Positions 9,347 through 18,860 are shown, counted from the first letter of the stretch. The stretch is DNA of 64,000 nt from Rhodospirillaceae bacterium (GCA_009772935.1 WOUR01000032.1:21273-85272), one strand, 5' to 3'. Notes: generated from the letters alone by a model not told the origin. Program-made: numbers and translations.

Positions 9347-9347
9347 G

Positions 9348-10262
9348 TCAACGTGTGTTCGACAGGATCAGAACCACACCGGCCATGATGAGGACGATGC
9401 CCGCCAGCTCTCTCCGGCTCATCGGTTCGTGGAAGACGCGGCGTGAGACGAAGTAGCTGAAAACGACCTCGATCAGGATCAGAGTTCGCACCTGGGAGGC
9501 TGGTGCCAGCGCGAGCGCCGTCACGTTGGCGAGCGACGCCAGGGCGCCGGCAACTCCGGCGAACATCGAGACACGCCAGTGCCGAAACGCGCCGAGCACG
9601 ATGGCGGGATTGCGTGCGAGCAGCCAGAGACAGAGCAGGACGGCCTGCACGAGCTGGCTCCAGAATAGTGTCTCCGCGGCGGCAAGGAACGGCGAGCCGG
9701 TGTGCAGCGCCAGGTTTGCGCCGCGATAGCCCACGACCGAAATCGCGAAGGCGGACCCGGAGGCCAGACCATAGAAGGTGGCCGGATCCGCCCAGCTGCG
9801 CTTTGCTCCGTCGAGTGACGGAGGCCGCGGCGAGAGCAGGACGACGCCCAAGGTCGCCGCGACGATGGCCGCGATGGCCAGCGCCGACAGCGTTTCGTCG
9901 AGGAAGAGCACGGAGAAGACCGCGACCTGGATGACCTCACTTTTGGAGTAGACGAGCCCGATCGCGAAGCTGCGCTCTTCCATCGCCCGCAATAGCAGGG
10001 CCGTGCCTGCCATTTGACTGAGCGCAGCGACCACCACCCAGCCGCCAAAGGTCCAGGTGAGGGCGGGCTGAGGGACGCCACCGAACAGGAGCACCAGGCA
10101 AAGCCACACGGCGAGAACGGGCATGCCGTAGAGAAAGCGGACCAGCGTCGCGCCGAGCGTCCCCAGTTCGGCCGTGAGATGGCGTTGCGCGGTGTTGCGG
10201 ACGGTCTGTGCCGCAGCGGCGAAGACGGTGAGTGGTATCCAGAGCCAAGACGGGGGAATCAT
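9348..10262 (-). CDS. EamA/DMT-family transporter
   Basis: A 304-residue integral membrane protein of about ten hydrophobic helices arranged as two repeated EamA halves, the size and topology of drug/metabolite exporters. A conserved feature is the acidic-positive turn near the end of each half (VYSKSEVIQVAVFS and LILIEVVFSYFVSRRVFHEP). Such proteins export small metabolites or amino acids at the inner membrane; no substrate is indicated. The start ATG 10262 has only a weak ribosome-binding site. It is convergent with the SDR gene and divergent from the Liv-type operon, with which it shares about 100 bp of upstream DNA. Confidence 0.85.
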   Translation of the reverse strand: MIPPSWLWIPLTVFAAAAQTVRNTAQRHLTAELGTLGATLVRFLYGMPVLAVWLCLVLLFGGVPQPALTWTFGGWVVVAALSQMAGTALLLRAMEERSFAIGLVYSKSEVIQVAVFSVLFLDETLSALAIAAIVAATLGVVLLSPRPPSLDGAKRSWADPATFYGLASGSAFAISVVGYRGANLALHTGSPFLAAAETLFWSQLVQAVLLCLWLLARNPAIVLGAFRHWRVSMFAGVAGALASLANVTALALAPASQVRTLILIEVVFSYFVSRRVFHEPMSRRELAGIVLIMAGVVLILSNTR

Positions 10263-10366
10263 ATCGTCGGCTCGTCAGGAGGGTTGTCGTTTGACCATGT
10301 GGAACAATTGCACATAGGATCGCCGCAATCGGTCAGCGACCGCAAAAGAATTTCGGGAGTAACACC

Positions 10367-11638
10367 ATGACGTCCACCGAGTCGCGGCGCGCGAGCCGTC
10401 GTCAAGTTCTGAAGGGTGCCGGAGCGCTGGCCGCCGCCGGGGTGATTGGCGCTCCCGCGATCAGCAAGGCGCAGACCGGCACCATCAAGATCGGGGTGCC
10501 GACGATCCTGTCGGGCCGTGTCGCGATCCTCGGCCAGACCAGCGTCGGCGGCCTCAAGGTCGTATTCGACAAGTTCAACGCGGCGGGGGGCATCAACGGC
10601 CGCAAGATCGAGATGGTGGTCCGCGACTCCAAGGGCGCGCCGCAGGAAGCCGCCAAGGTGACGCGCGATCTCATCAACAACGACAAGTGCGAGATCATCC
10701 TCGATGCCGAGGCGTCGAGCGCCGCCTTCGCCGTCCAGGAGGTCATCCGCGAGATCGGCGTGCTCTGCCTCCATTCCAATTCCGAAACCTCGTCGCTGAC
10801 GGCCGATCCCAAGCTGCACGTGCCGACGGCGTTCCGGACCGCCCGCCAGGGCATTCACGATGCGATCGGCGGCGGCGACTACGCGGCGAAGATCGCCAAG
10901 GCCAAGGGCCTGAAGAAGTGGGCGACCTGTTCGCCGGACTATGCCTATGGCCGCTCGAACACGGCCGAGTTCATGGAATACGCCAAGCACTTCGACGGCA
11001 ACATCCAGGTCGTCGAAGAGTCGTGGCCCAAGCTGTTCCAGCCCGACTACACCGAGGTCGTCACCAAGCTCCTCAATGCCAAGGCCGATGCGATGTACTC
11101 GGCGCTGTGGGGTGGAGATCTGGTGGCCTTCATCGACCAGGCCAACCTCTACGGGCTGTTCGACAAGCAGGCGTCGTTCATGGTGAACCTCGGCGACTAC
11201 GGCGTCGTCGACCAGGTGAAGCAGTTCCCCCAGGGCGTCTACTCGGGCGGCCGCTACAATCGCACGGTGCCGGCGACCAAGGAAAACGAGGAGTGGTACC
11301 AGAATTACGTCAAGACGCAGAAGCACAAGCCGACCAACTGGTCGTGGGAGAACGCGGTCGCCGCCGAGTTCGTCGTCGAGGCGCTCAAGAAGACCAACGG
11401 CGACACGAACGGCAAGAAGATGGCCGAGGCCATCAAGGGAATGACCCTCAAGAGCCAGTTCGGCACCAAGGGGACCGTGACGATGCGAGCCGAGGACAAC
11501 ACCCTTGTCGACTACATCATCGGCTACGGCGTCTCGCTCTCCAAGGAGCCCTACGTGTCCGACTTCCAGGCCTCGGCGTGGGAGCCGATCTTCGAGCTCG
11601 AGAAGCAGTGGAAGAAGAAGCAGGGCTACATTTCCTGA
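10367..11638 (+). CDS. Branched-chain amino acid-type ABC transporter substrate-binding protein
   Basis: A 423-residue periplasmic binding protein of the LivK type. It has a twin-arginine-like export signal (SRRQVLKGAGALAAAGVIG, cleavage near SKAQT), then the family opening IKIGVPTILSGRVAILGQ and the NGRKIEMVVRDSKGAPQEAAKVTRDLI segment that shapes the ligand pocket. It delivers amino acids, amides or aromatic acids to the LivHMGF complex that follows. The start has GGGAG at about 10352. It is the first gene of an apparent five-gene operon ending at 15055. Members of this family in soil alphaproteobacteria often bind ligands other than leucine, so I give no gene symbol. Confidence 0.9.
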   Translation: MTSTESRRASRRQVLKGAGALAAAGVIGAPAISKAQTGTIKIGVPTILSGRVAILGQTSVGGLKVVFDKFNAAGGINGRKIEMVVRDSKGAPQEAAKVTRDLINNDKCEIILDAEASSAAFAVQEVIREIGVLCLHSNSETSSLTADPKLHVPTAFRTARQGIHDAIGGGDYAAKIAKAKGLKKWATCSPDYAYGRSNTAEFMEYAKHFDGNIQVVEESWPKLFQPDYTEVVTKLLNAKADAMYSALWGGDLVAFIDQANLYGLFDKQASFMVNLGDYGVVDQVKQFPQGVYSGGRYNRTVPATKENEEWYQNYVKTQKHKPTNWSWENAVAAEFVVEALKKTNGDTNGKKMAEAIKGMTLKSQFGTKGTVTMRAEDNTLVDYIIGYGVSLSKEPYVSDFQASAWEPIFELEKQWKKKQGYIS

Positions 11639-11668
11639 CCGGCCGCCGCTTTAGAGTAGGGTAAACAG

Positions 11669-12571
11669 GTGGATCTCGATGCGTTGCTACGCTGCGTCGG
11701 GACGACGTCATGCGTCGTCACGCAGCTCACCAGCGGCATGATCATCGGCATGCTGCTGTTCCTGATCGCGTCCGGCGTGACGCTGATCTTCGGCGTGCTC
11801 AACGTCATCAACTTCGCGCACGGCTCGCTCTACATGATCGGGGCGTATGCGGCATGGACCTTCTACCAGCTCACCGGCAGCTACTTCGTCTCCGCCTTGG
11901 GGGCGGCCGTGGCGGTCGGCATGCTGGGCGTGCTCTTCGAGCGAGTGCTGATGAGCAAGGTCTACGGATCCAACGTGCTCATGCAGCTTCTGGTCTGCTA
12001 TGCCGTTGTGCTGATCTCCGACGACCTGATCAAGATCATCTGGGGGCCGGTGCCGCTCTCGATGGGCATGCCCCCCGAGTTCCGGCTGCCGCCCATCCGC
12101 TTCATGGGCGGCGTCATTCCGCCGTTCTATCTCTTCATGATCCTGGCGGCGATGGCGATCGGATTGCTGCTGTGGCTGGTGATCGTCCGCACGCGCTTCG
12201 GCAGCGTCGTACGGGCCGCGGCCATCAATGGCCCGATGGTGTCGGCGCTCGGCATCCGGGTGAACCTCTACTATGCCGCCGTATTCGGCATCGGCAGCGC
12301 GCTCGCGGGCGCGGCGGGGGCGCTTGCGGCACCCGTGCGCTCGCTGACTCCGGGCATGGGCTTCTCGATCCTGATCGAGTCCTTCATCGTGACGGTGATC
12401 GGCGGCATGGGCTCGATCGTCGGCGCCTTCGTGGCCTCGATCATCATCGGCCTCACGCGCTCCTTCGGCAGCATCGGCTTCCCGCTGTTCGTCGACGGGG
12501 TGATGTTCCTGATCATGGCGCTGGTCCTGATCTTCAAGCCCAGCGGCCTGTTCGGCCGCCCACACCGGTAG
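11669..12571 (+). CDS. livH: Branched-chain amino acid ABC transporter permease (LivH type)
   Basis: About 300 residues and eight hydrophobic helices, with the LivH hallmark ASGVTLIFGVLNVINFAHGS in the first third and a cytoplasmic coupling segment around AINGPMVSALGI. It forms one half of the inner-membrane channel with LivM. The start is GTG 11669 behind a purine-rich AGTAGGGTAAACAG; a later ATG would remove an N-terminal stretch that is not strongly family-like, so the start is only moderately certain. It is co-directional with the binding-protein gene 30 bp upstream and the LivM gene 6 bp downstream. Confidence 0.92.
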   Translation: MDLDALLRCVGTTSCVVTQLTSGMIIGMLLFLIASGVTLIFGVLNVINFAHGSLYMIGAYAAWTFYQLTGSYFVSALGAAVAVGMLGVLFERVLMSKVYGSNVLMQLLVCYAVVLISDDLIKIIWGPVPLSMGMPPEFRLPPIRFMGGVIPPFYLFMILAAMAIGLLLWLVIVRTRFGSVVRAAAINGPMVSALGIRVNLYYAAVFGIGSALAGAAGALAAPVRSLTPGMGFSILIESFIVTVIGGMGSIVGAFVASIIIGLTRSFGSIGFPLFVDGVMFLIMALVLIFKPSGLFGRPHR

Positions 12572-12577
12572 GCGGCG

Positions 12578-13585
12578 ATGGCGGGACGTTGGCGTGATCT
12601 CGGCCTAGCTGCGCTGGGGCTTCTTGTGCTTCTGCTGGTGCCCGTGGTCGGCGCACCACCGGCCATCCGCGACTTCATCATGTTCGGCATGGCCTATGGG
12701 CTGCTGGCCATGTCGCTCAACCTGCTGATCGGCTACACCGGGCTGGTGTCGTTCGGCCACGCAATGTTCTTCGCCGCCGGCGCCTATGCGTTCGGGCTCG
12801 CGATGCAGTCCGGCAAGTTCTCGATTCCGGGCGCGTTCGTGCTGGCGATGGCGTTTACCGCGACAATGGCCCTGATCGTCGGCGCGATCTGCGTGCGGCT
12901 GAACGAGATCTACTTCGCCTTCCTGACGCTGGCCTTCCAGATGCTATTCTACAACATCATCCTGGGCTGGGTGTCCTTTACGGGCGGCGACCAGGGGCTG
13001 ATGGGCGGCATTCCGCGGCCGAAGTTCCTGGGCATCGATCTCGCCGACCGAACGCAACTCTACATCTTCTGCTCGGTGGCGTTCGTCGTCTGCATCGCCA
13101 TCCTGCGCCAGGTCGTGACGTCGCCGTTCGGCTACACGCTGCGCATGATCCGCGACAACCAGGAGCGCGCGGCCTTCCTCGGCATCAACGTGACCATGGT
13201 CAAGCTGGCCTGCTTCGTGATTTCCGCCTGCATCGCGGGCGTGGGCGGCATCCTGCTCACCCTGTTCGTGTCGGGCGCCTATCCCAATTTCGGCTTCTGG
13301 ACGACCTCGGGCGAGGCGATCTTCATGATCCTGCTGGGCGGGTCGAACGTCTTCCTGGGGCCGCTGGTCGGCACGGTGATCCTGCGCCTGCTAAACGACA
13401 TCACGGTAAGCTACACCAGCCACACCGAACTGGTGCTGGGTATCGTGATCCTCGTCCTGGTCCTCGGCCTGCGCAAAGGCCCGCTCGACCTGCTCGCCGA
13501 CCGCTGGGAGAACCGGCGGCAGGCCAAGGCCCAGGCGGTGCGCGACGCGGCCGACAAGGACGCGCAGGCGGGCAGGGACGCCTGA
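12578..13585 (+). CDS. livM: Branched-chain amino acid ABC transporter permease (LivM type)
   Basis: A 335-residue membrane protein with about nine helices. It carries the LivM signatures GYTGLVSFGHAMFFAAGAYA near residues 50-70 and the coupling loop MIRDNQERAAFLGIN near 190. It pairs with LivH to form the translocation path. The C-terminal ~40 residues are hydrophilic and rich in Arg, Ala and Asp, probably a cytoplasmic tail. It lies inside the Liv operon, 6 bp after livH and 1 bp before livG, so co-translation is likely. Confidence 0.93.
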   Translation: MAGRWRDLGLAALGLLVLLLVPVVGAPPAIRDFIMFGMAYGLLAMSLNLLIGYTGLVSFGHAMFFAAGAYAFGLAMQSGKFSIPGAFVLAMAFTATMALIVGAICVRLNEIYFAFLTLAFQMLFYNIILGWVSFTGGDQGLMGGIPRPKFLGIDLADRTQLYIFCSVAFVVCIAILRQVVTSPFGYTLRMIRDNQERAAFLGINVTMVKLACFVISACIAGVGGILLTLFVSGAYPNFGFWTTSGEAIFMILLGGSNVFLGPLVGTVILRLLNDITVSYTSHTELVLGIVILVLVLGLRKGPLDLLADRWENRRQAKAQAVRDAADKDAQAGRDA

Positions 13586-13586
13586 C

Positions 13587-14342
13587 ATGCTGAAGCTCGA
13601 GAACCTCAAGAAGTCCTTTGGCGGCGTCGCGGCGACGCGCGACGTCACACTCGATTTCGCCGACGGCTCGCTCAGCGCCATCATCGGTCCCAACGGCGCG
13701 GGCAAGACGACGCTGTTCAACCTGATCACCGGCCGCTTCCCGCCCGACACCGGCCGGATCCTGCTGGCGGGCGAGAACATCGCCGGCCTCTCGCAGCGCC
13801 GGATCGTCCGGCTAGGGGTCGGGCGGGCCTTCCAGGTGGCGAGCCTGTTCCCGACGCTCACCGTCTCGGAAGCTCTGGCGGCGGCGGCGCAGGCCCATCA
13901 GCGGCGCGAGACCGTGCTGCGCTCGCCGTTCCCGCTCGCCACGACGACGAAGCATGGCGACGAGATCATGGAACTGCTTGGGCTCACGCGGGTCGCGGGC
14001 ATCCTGAGCCGCAACCTGAGCCACGGCGACCAGAAGCTGCTCGACATCGGCCTGGCGCTGGCACTGGAACCGAAGGTGCTGCTGCTCGACGAGCCGACCG
14101 CCGGCATGGGCCCCGAGGAGCGCTGGCGCATGATCGAGACGGTGCAGCGCCTGTGGCGGGCGCGGCGCATGACGCTGATCTTCATCGAGCACGACATGGA
14201 CATCGTCTTCAAGGTCGCCCAGACGGTGCGCGTCCTGTCCTACGGATCGGTGCTGGCCGAAGGTACGCCTGACGAGGTGCGGACCAACCCCAAGGTGATC
14301 GAGGCCTATCTCGGCAAGTCCGCGCACGGGGCAGTGGCATGA
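13587..14342 (+). CDS. livG: Branched-chain amino acid ABC transporter ATP-binding protein (LivG type)
   Basis: A 251-residue ATPase with Walker A GPNGAGKTT near residue 34 and Walker B VLLLDEPTAGM. The signature region reads LSHGDQKLLDIG, so the usual SGG is replaced by SHG, a variant seen in some LivG-like proteins. The H-loop is FIEHDMDIVF. The C-terminal tail EVIEAYLG-like segment (KVIEAYLGKS) is typical of LivG. It powers import together with LivF. Its end overlaps livF by 4 bases, which suggests coupled translation. Confidence 0.93.
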   Translation: MLKLENLKKSFGGVAATRDVTLDFADGSLSAIIGPNGAGKTTLFNLITGRFPPDTGRILLAGENIAGLSQRRIVRLGVGRAFQVASLFPTLTVSEALAAAAQAHQRRETVLRSPFPLATTTKHGDEIMELLGLTRVAGILSRNLSHGDQKLLDIGLALALEPKVLLLDEPTAGMGPEERWRMIETVQRLWRARRMTLIFIEHDMDIVFKVAQTVRVLSYGSVLAEGTPDEVRTNPKVIEAYLGKSAHGAVA

Positions 14343-15055
14343 GCGCCGGTGAGATTCTGCGCGTCGATGATATCGACGTCTTCTACGGCGCCAGCCAGAT
14401 CCTGTTCGGCGTCTCGTTCGGGGTGGAAAAGGGCCAGTCCCTGGCGCTGCTCGGCCGCAATGGCGCGGGCAAGAGCACGACCATGAAGGCCATTATCGGC
14501 ATTGCACCGGCCACGCGGGGCAGGGTCTCCGTGCGCGGCACGCCGGTGCAGAAGTTCACGCCTGATCGTATCGCCCGCGAGGGCGTGGGTTTCGTTCCTG
14601 AGGACCGGCAGATCTTCCCAGAGCACTCGGTCGAGGACAATCTGAAGATCGCGATCAAGGCCGGCGTCGGGGGCCGGATCGATTGGACCCTCGAGAAGAT
14701 CTATGACGTCTTCCCGATCCTCGCCTCGATGCGCGGGCGCATGGGCGGAAGGCTGTCGGGCGGCGAGCAGCAGATGCTCACCATCGCGCGCACGCTCATG
14801 GGAAATCCCGACGTCGTGCTGCTCGACGAGCCCAGCGAAGGGCTGGCACCGATCATCGTCGAGAAGATCGGCGAACTGATCCAGCGCCTGCGCGACATGG
14901 GCACCACCCTGATCGTGGCTGAGCAGAACATGCATTTCTGCCTCGATATCGCGAGCCACGTCGCCGTGATCGACAAGGGCCACATCGTCTATCGCGGGTC
15001 GATCGACGAGTTGCGCGCCAACGACGACGTGAAGAAGCGCTATCTTGCGGTCTGA
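14339..15055 (+). CDS. livF: Branched-chain amino acid ABC transporter ATP-binding protein (LivF type)
   Basis: A 238-residue ATPase with Walker A GRNGAGKST, the LivF-specific GFVPEDRQIFPEHSVEDNL segment, the ABC signature LSGGEQQML, Walker B VVLLDEPSEGLAP and H-loop-equivalent VAEQN. It completes the LivHMGF import complex. It is the last gene of the operon, overlapping livG by 4 bases, and its 3' end overlaps the convergent histidine kinase gene by 16 bases. I see no separate terminator in that overlap. Confidence 0.93.
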   Translation: MSAGEILRVDDIDVFYGASQILFGVSFGVEKGQSLALLGRNGAGKSTTMKAIIGIAPATRGRVSVRGTPVQKFTPDRIAREGVGFVPEDRQIFPEHSVEDNLKIAIKAGVGGRIDWTLEKIYDVFPILASMRGRMGGRLSGGEQQMLTIARTLMGNPDVVLLDEPSEGLAPIIVEKIGELIQRLRDMGTTLIVAEQNMHFCLDIASHVAVIDKGHIVYRGSIDELRANDDVKKRYLAV

Positions 15056-16422
15056 AGGACGACGCGAAGACCGGGCATGGCATCCTCGAGTCGGATCGTG
15101 AGCCCATGCAGGCCGGCGATCGCCTTGACCATCGCCAGGCCAAGGCCACTGCCCGACGTCGAGCGGCTGCGGTCGAGCCGGTAGAAGCGGTCGAAGACCT
15201 TGTCGTGCTCTGCGGCCGGGATACCCGGCCCGTTGTCGGCCACCTCGATCTCGAACCCTTCGCCCTGCCGGTGCAGGCCGAGGCGCAGCTTCGTACCTTC
15301 GGGCGTGTGGCGCAGGGCGTTCTCCAGCAGGTTGGACACGAGCTGGGCCATCAGCTGGCGGTCGCCGGTCAGCGTGGCGCCGGGCTCGACCTCGACTTCG
15401 AGGGTACGGTCCGAATCCTCGGCGACGGGCTGGTAGGTCTCCCCCAGGTTCTTCAGCAGGGCGGAGACGTCGAAGGCAGCGAAGGCACTCTTCTGCGCGC
15501 CGGCCTCGACCTGGGCGATGCGCAGCAGGGCCGAGAAGGTCTCCAGCAGGGCATCGGCTTCCTCGATGGCGGCGTCGGTGGCGGCGCTGTAGTCGGCGGT
15601 CGTGGTCGCCCGCTCACGGGCATCCTCCAGCCGTTGGCGCAGGCGGCCGAGCGGCGTGCGCAGGTCGTGGGCGATGTCGCTCGACACCTGGCGCAGCCCG
15701 TCCATGAGCTGCTGGATGCGGGCCAGCATGGCGTTGAGGCTGGCCACCAGCTGGTCGATCTCGTCGTGCGTGCCCCGCACGGGGATGCGGGCCGAGAGAT
15801 CGCCTTCCATGATGGCGCGGCTGGTGCGCGTGATCGTGTCGATGCGGCGCAGAAAATTGCTGCCGAGCAGGACGCCGCCGGCGATGGCCAGCAGCAGAGT
15901 GAGGCCGCCCGACCAGGCGAAGGCGCGAATGATGGCGCGCTGCATGTCGACCAGGCGGTTGGCATCCTGGGCCACCAGCAGGAATGAGCCATCGGGCAAG
16001 GTGAGGCCGAACCCCGTCAGCTTGGGGCGCTCGCCGGGCCGTTCGGGATCGATTTCCGTCTGCGGCTGGTCGGGTTCGAAATCGATGGCGCCGTTGACCG
16101 GCGGCATCCCGGGCAGGTTGCCGACGACGACGCGGCGGTTGGGCGCCTGCAGCAGGTAGAAGATTGGGCCCCGGGTGCGGAAGTTGATGCGCCGCGTGAT
16201 CTGCTCGGCGAGGCCCGCCAGGCCGCTGCGGCGGTGGACTTCGGCCAGCTGATAGGCCTCGGAGCGTAGGACGGCGGCCATGTCGTTCTGCATCGCCGCG
16301 GTCGCCGTCCAATAGACGCTGGCGAACAACACGCCTGCCGACAGGATGAACAGGACAGCATAGAGCAGCGGCAGGCGGAAGCTTGCCGAGCGCAGGATCC
16401 TAATCAGGCGCGCGGATGACAT
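15040..16422 (-). CDS. Sensor histidine kinase (two-component system)
   Basis: A 460-residue membrane kinase. It has a TM helix at about 18-40, a periplasmic domain of about 120 residues, a second TM at about 168-188, a HAMP linker (RRIDTITRTSRAIMEGDL), a dimerisation domain with phospho-accepting His252 in DIAHDLRTPL, and a catalytic domain with N box NLLENALRHT, G1 DNGPGIP and G2 GSGLGLAM. It should phosphorylate the response regulator at 16400-17074, whose gene it overlaps by 23 bases. The pair is divergent from a degP/htrA gene, which suggests sensing of envelope stress, but the actual signal is not visible. Confidence 0.93.
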   Translation of the reverse strand: MSSARLIRILRSASFRLPLLYAVLFILSAGVLFASVYWTATAAMQNDMAAVLRSEAYQLAEVHRRSGLAGLAEQITRRINFRTRGPIFYLLQAPNRRVVVGNLPGMPPVNGAIDFEPDQPQTEIDPERPGERPKLTGFGLTLPDGSFLLVAQDANRLVDMQRAIIRAFAWSGGLTLLLAIAGGVLLGSNFLRRIDTITRTSRAIMEGDLSARIPVRGTHDEIDQLVASLNAMLARIQQLMDGLRQVSSDIAHDLRTPLGRLRQRLEDARERATTTADYSAATDAAIEEADALLETFSALLRIAQVEAGAQKSAFAAFDVSALLKNLGETYQPVAEDSDRTLEVEVEPGATLTGDRQLMAQLVSNLLENALRHTPEGTKLRLGLHRQGEGFEIEVADNGPGIPAAEHDKVFDRFYRLDRSRSTSGSGLGLAMVKAIAGLHGLTIRLEDAMPGLRVVLQTAR

Positions 16423-17074
16423 AGCCTGCCCCCCTGATCGTATGGAGCAGCGGCTTGTCGAAACCCTTGTCGATCTTGGAGCGCAGCCGGCTGATATGCG
16501 TCTCGACGATGTTGGTCTTGGGATCGAAATGGAAGTCCCAGACCTTCTCGAGCAGCATGGTGCGCGTCACCACCTCGCCGGCGTGGCGCAGCAGATACTC
16601 GAGGACCTTGAATTCCTGGGCGAGCAGCTCGATCCGCTTCCCGCCGCGCGTCACGGTGCGCGCCAGCAGATCCATTTCGAGATCGCCGGCGACGAGGGAG
16701 GTCGCCGCAACGATCGGCGGACGACGGGAGAGGGCGCTGATGCGGGCCCTGAGTTCGGCGAAGGCGAAAGGCTTGGTGAGGTAGTCATCGCCGCCGGCTT
16801 CCAGCCCCGCGACACGGTCGTCTACACCGCCCATGGTGGTGAGGAACAGGACCGGCGCCTTCATGCCGGTGGCGCGGGCCGCCTTGACGAGCGACAGCCC
16901 GTCCATCTGCGGCAGCATCCGGTCGACGATCAGCACGTCGTATTTCTCGCCCGTGGCGAGATACAAGCCGTCGCGTCCATTGTCGGCATGGTCGACCACG
17001 TGGCCGTGCTCGCGCAGGCCCTTGGCGATGTAGTCGGCGGTTTGCTTGTCGTCTTCAACGAGGAGGATTTTCAC
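16400..17074 (-). CDS. OmpR-family response regulator
   Basis: A 224-residue regulator. The receiver domain (1-115) has the acidic pair VEDD near 7-9, phospho-acceptor Asp51 in LIVDRMLPQMDG, and the conserved lysine in YLTKPF. The C-terminal winged helix (about 130-222) has the DNA-recognition segment TNIVETHISRLRSKIDKG and the closing TIRGAGYVIR. It partners with the overlapping downstream kinase gene. It is divergent from degP across a 134-bp intergenic region, so self-regulation and control of degP are plausible. No clear direct-repeat operator stood out there. Confidence 0.93.
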   Translation of the reverse strand: MKILLVEDDKQTADYIAKGLREHGHVVDHADNGRDGLYLATGEKYDVLIVDRMLPQMDGLSLVKAARATGMKAPVLFLTTMGGVDDRVAGLEAGGDDYLTKPFAFAELRARISALSRRPPIVAATSLVAGDLEMDLLARTVTRGGKRIELLAQEFKVLEYLLRHAGEVVTRTMLLEKVWDFHFDPKTNIVETHISRLRSKIDKGFDKPLLHTIRGAGYVIRAPD

Positions 17075-17208
17075 GGCGCCCGTCTATCCCGGCGCCGGCC
17101 CCCGGCGCAACGTTCCCGAACTATACAAACATTCAATCCTGCGGCCATCCGGGCGCTACAGGCCTCCCCCCATATTGCCCTCACCCCCCAAGGAGGAGGC
17201 TGTAGATC

Positions 17209-18720
17209 ATGACCAAGACCAAGTCCCGTATCCTGACCGCCCTGGCGCTCACCACCGCCCTGACGGCGCCTGCGCTGATCGCGCCGATGTTCACCGCTCC
17301 CGCGGCCATCGCCGGCCAGACGACCATGCCCGTTCAGGACTTCTCGGACCTGGCCGCCAAGGTAACCCCTGCGGTCGTCAATGTCGCCGTGACCATGAAG
17401 GCCGGCGCGGACGACGGCGACGAGACCCGCATGTCGGACTCGCAGCAGAAGCAGATGGAAGAGTTCATGAAGCGCTTCGCCGAGCGCTTCGGCCAGCCGA
17501 TGCAGCCGGGTCGTCCGGACGGCAAGGGCCGCCCGCAGTCGAAGGAGAAGGCCCAGGCCGTCGGCACGGGCTTCATCATCGACGCCAAGGGCGTGATCGT
17601 CACCAACTACCACGTGGTCGGCAAGGCCGACTCGATCACGATCACCATGGCGGACGGCACCAAGCTGCCGGCCAAGCTGGTGGGCGGCGACGAGAAGACC
17701 GACCTGGCCGTGCTGAAAGTCGAAAGCGACAAGCCGCTCCCGTACGTCTCGTTCGGCGACGCCGGCAAGGTGCGCGTCGGCCAGCCGGTGATGGCGGTCG
17801 GCAACCCGTTCGGGCTCGGTGGCACCGTGACCACGGGCATCGTGTCGGCGCGCGGCCGGGACATCCACTCCGGTCCGTTCGACGACTACATCCAGACCGA
17901 CGCCGCCATCAACCGGGGCAACTCCGGCGGCCCGCTGTTCGACATGGACGGTAACGTGATCGGCATCAACACGGCCATCTACTCGCCGACCGGCGGCAGC
18001 ATCGGCCTGGGCTTTGCCATCCCGTCCTCGCTGGCGCAGCCGGTAGTGGCGGAGCTGAAGGACAGCGGCCGGGTCGAGCGTGGCCTGCTCGGTGTCCAGA
18101 TCCAGCCGGTCTCGAAAGAGATCGCGGAAAGCCTGTCGCTGAAGAGCGAGAAGGGCGCCCTGGTGGCGGTGGTCCAGCCGGACAGCGCGGCGCTCGCCGC
18201 CGGTGTCCAGTCGGGTGACGTGATCGTGAGCGTCGATGGCAAGAAGGTCGACGGCATCAAGGAGCTGACCCGCACGATCTCCGCGGTCAAGCCGGGCACC
18301 TCGGTGAAGCTGGGTGTGTGGCGCGACGGTAAGGAGATGAGCCTCACTGCCAAGGTCGGTGGCCAGAAGGACGACGCGATCGTCAAGGCCAGTGCCGACG
18401 GCAAGGACGCAGTGAAGCCCGCACCCCTGTCCTACGGTGTCTCGCTGGCGCCGCTCTCTCCCGAGGCGCGCAAGCAGCTCGGCCTCGACGGTGACGTGAA
18501 GGGTGTAGTCGTCGCCACGGTCGAGCCGGGCAGCCCGGCCGACGACCAGGGCCTCAAGGCCGGCGATGTCCTCCAGCAGGTCGGCAAGGACGCCGTCGAC
18601 AGCCCGAAGGCGGCTGCCGAGAAGCTCAAGGAAGCGAAGACCACCGGCAAGCCGGTGCTGATGAAGGTGTTTCGAGAGGGGATGACGCGCTTTGTCGCTA
18701 TCTCTCCCCGGGCGGCCTAG
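17209..18720 (+). CDS. degP: Do-family periplasmic serine protease/chaperone (DegP/HtrA)
   Basis: A 503-residue protein with a cleavable signal peptide (about 1-35). The trypsin-like domain has the catalytic triad His135 (TNYHVVG), Asp165 (TDLAVLK) and Ser239 (RGNSGGPLF). Two PDZ domains follow, about 270-380 and 400-500, each with a GLLGV- or YGVSL-type carboxylate-binding loop. It degrades or refolds damaged envelope proteins. The region between residues 67 and 115 is a charged, Q/M-rich LA-loop-like insertion. AAGGAGGAGG precedes ATG 17209. It is divergent from a two-component system that may control it. Its last codons are part of an imperfect duplication with sequence about 120 bp downstream. 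Confidence 0.95.
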   Translation: MTKTKSRILTALALTTALTAPALIAPMFTAPAAIAGQTTMPVQDFSDLAAKVTPAVVNVAVTMKAGADDGDETRMSDSQQKQMEEFMKRFAERFGQPMQPGRPDGKGRPQSKEKAQAVGTGFIIDAKGVIVTNYHVVGKADSITITMADGTKLPAKLVGGDEKTDLAVLKVESDKPLPYVSFGDAGKVRVGQPVMAVGNPFGLGGTVTTGIVSARGRDIHSGPFDDYIQTDAAINRGNSGGPLFDMDGNVIGINTAIYSPTGGSIGLGFAIPSSLAQPVVAELKDSGRVERGLLGVQIQPVSKEIAESLSLKSEKGALVAVVQPDSAALAAGVQSGDVIVSVDGKKVDGIKELTRTISAVKPGTSVKLGVWRDGKEMSLTAKVGGQKDDAIVKASADGKDAVKPAPLSYGVSLAPLSPEARKQLGLDGDVKGVVVATVEPGSPADDQGLKAGDVLQQVGKDAVDSPKAAAEKLKEAKTTGKPVLMKVFREGMTRFVAISPRAA

Positions 18721-18851
18721 CAAACCTCTCGATCGGTCGGAGCCTTCGGGCTCCGGCCGGACCCTTCCAGCCTGGCGTCGTCTGCGTTGCTTTCAGTCTT
18801 CGAGGTCGAAGCGAAGCCGCTATCTCTCCCCGGGTGGCCGAGCAGAACCTC
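18696..18851 (+). repeat. Imperfect direct duplication of the degP 3' end
   Basis: The last codons of degP and its stop (18696-18728) recur at 18818-18851, with 31 of 34 aligned positions identical. In the second copy the stop codon TAG is changed to GAG. Between the copies is a 7-bp hairpin with a TTCG loop (18738-18755, CGGAGCC/GGCTCCG). This may be an insertion that moved the degP stop upstream, or a local duplication. Confidence 0.65.
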
Positions 18852-18860
18852 AGTAAGGAG

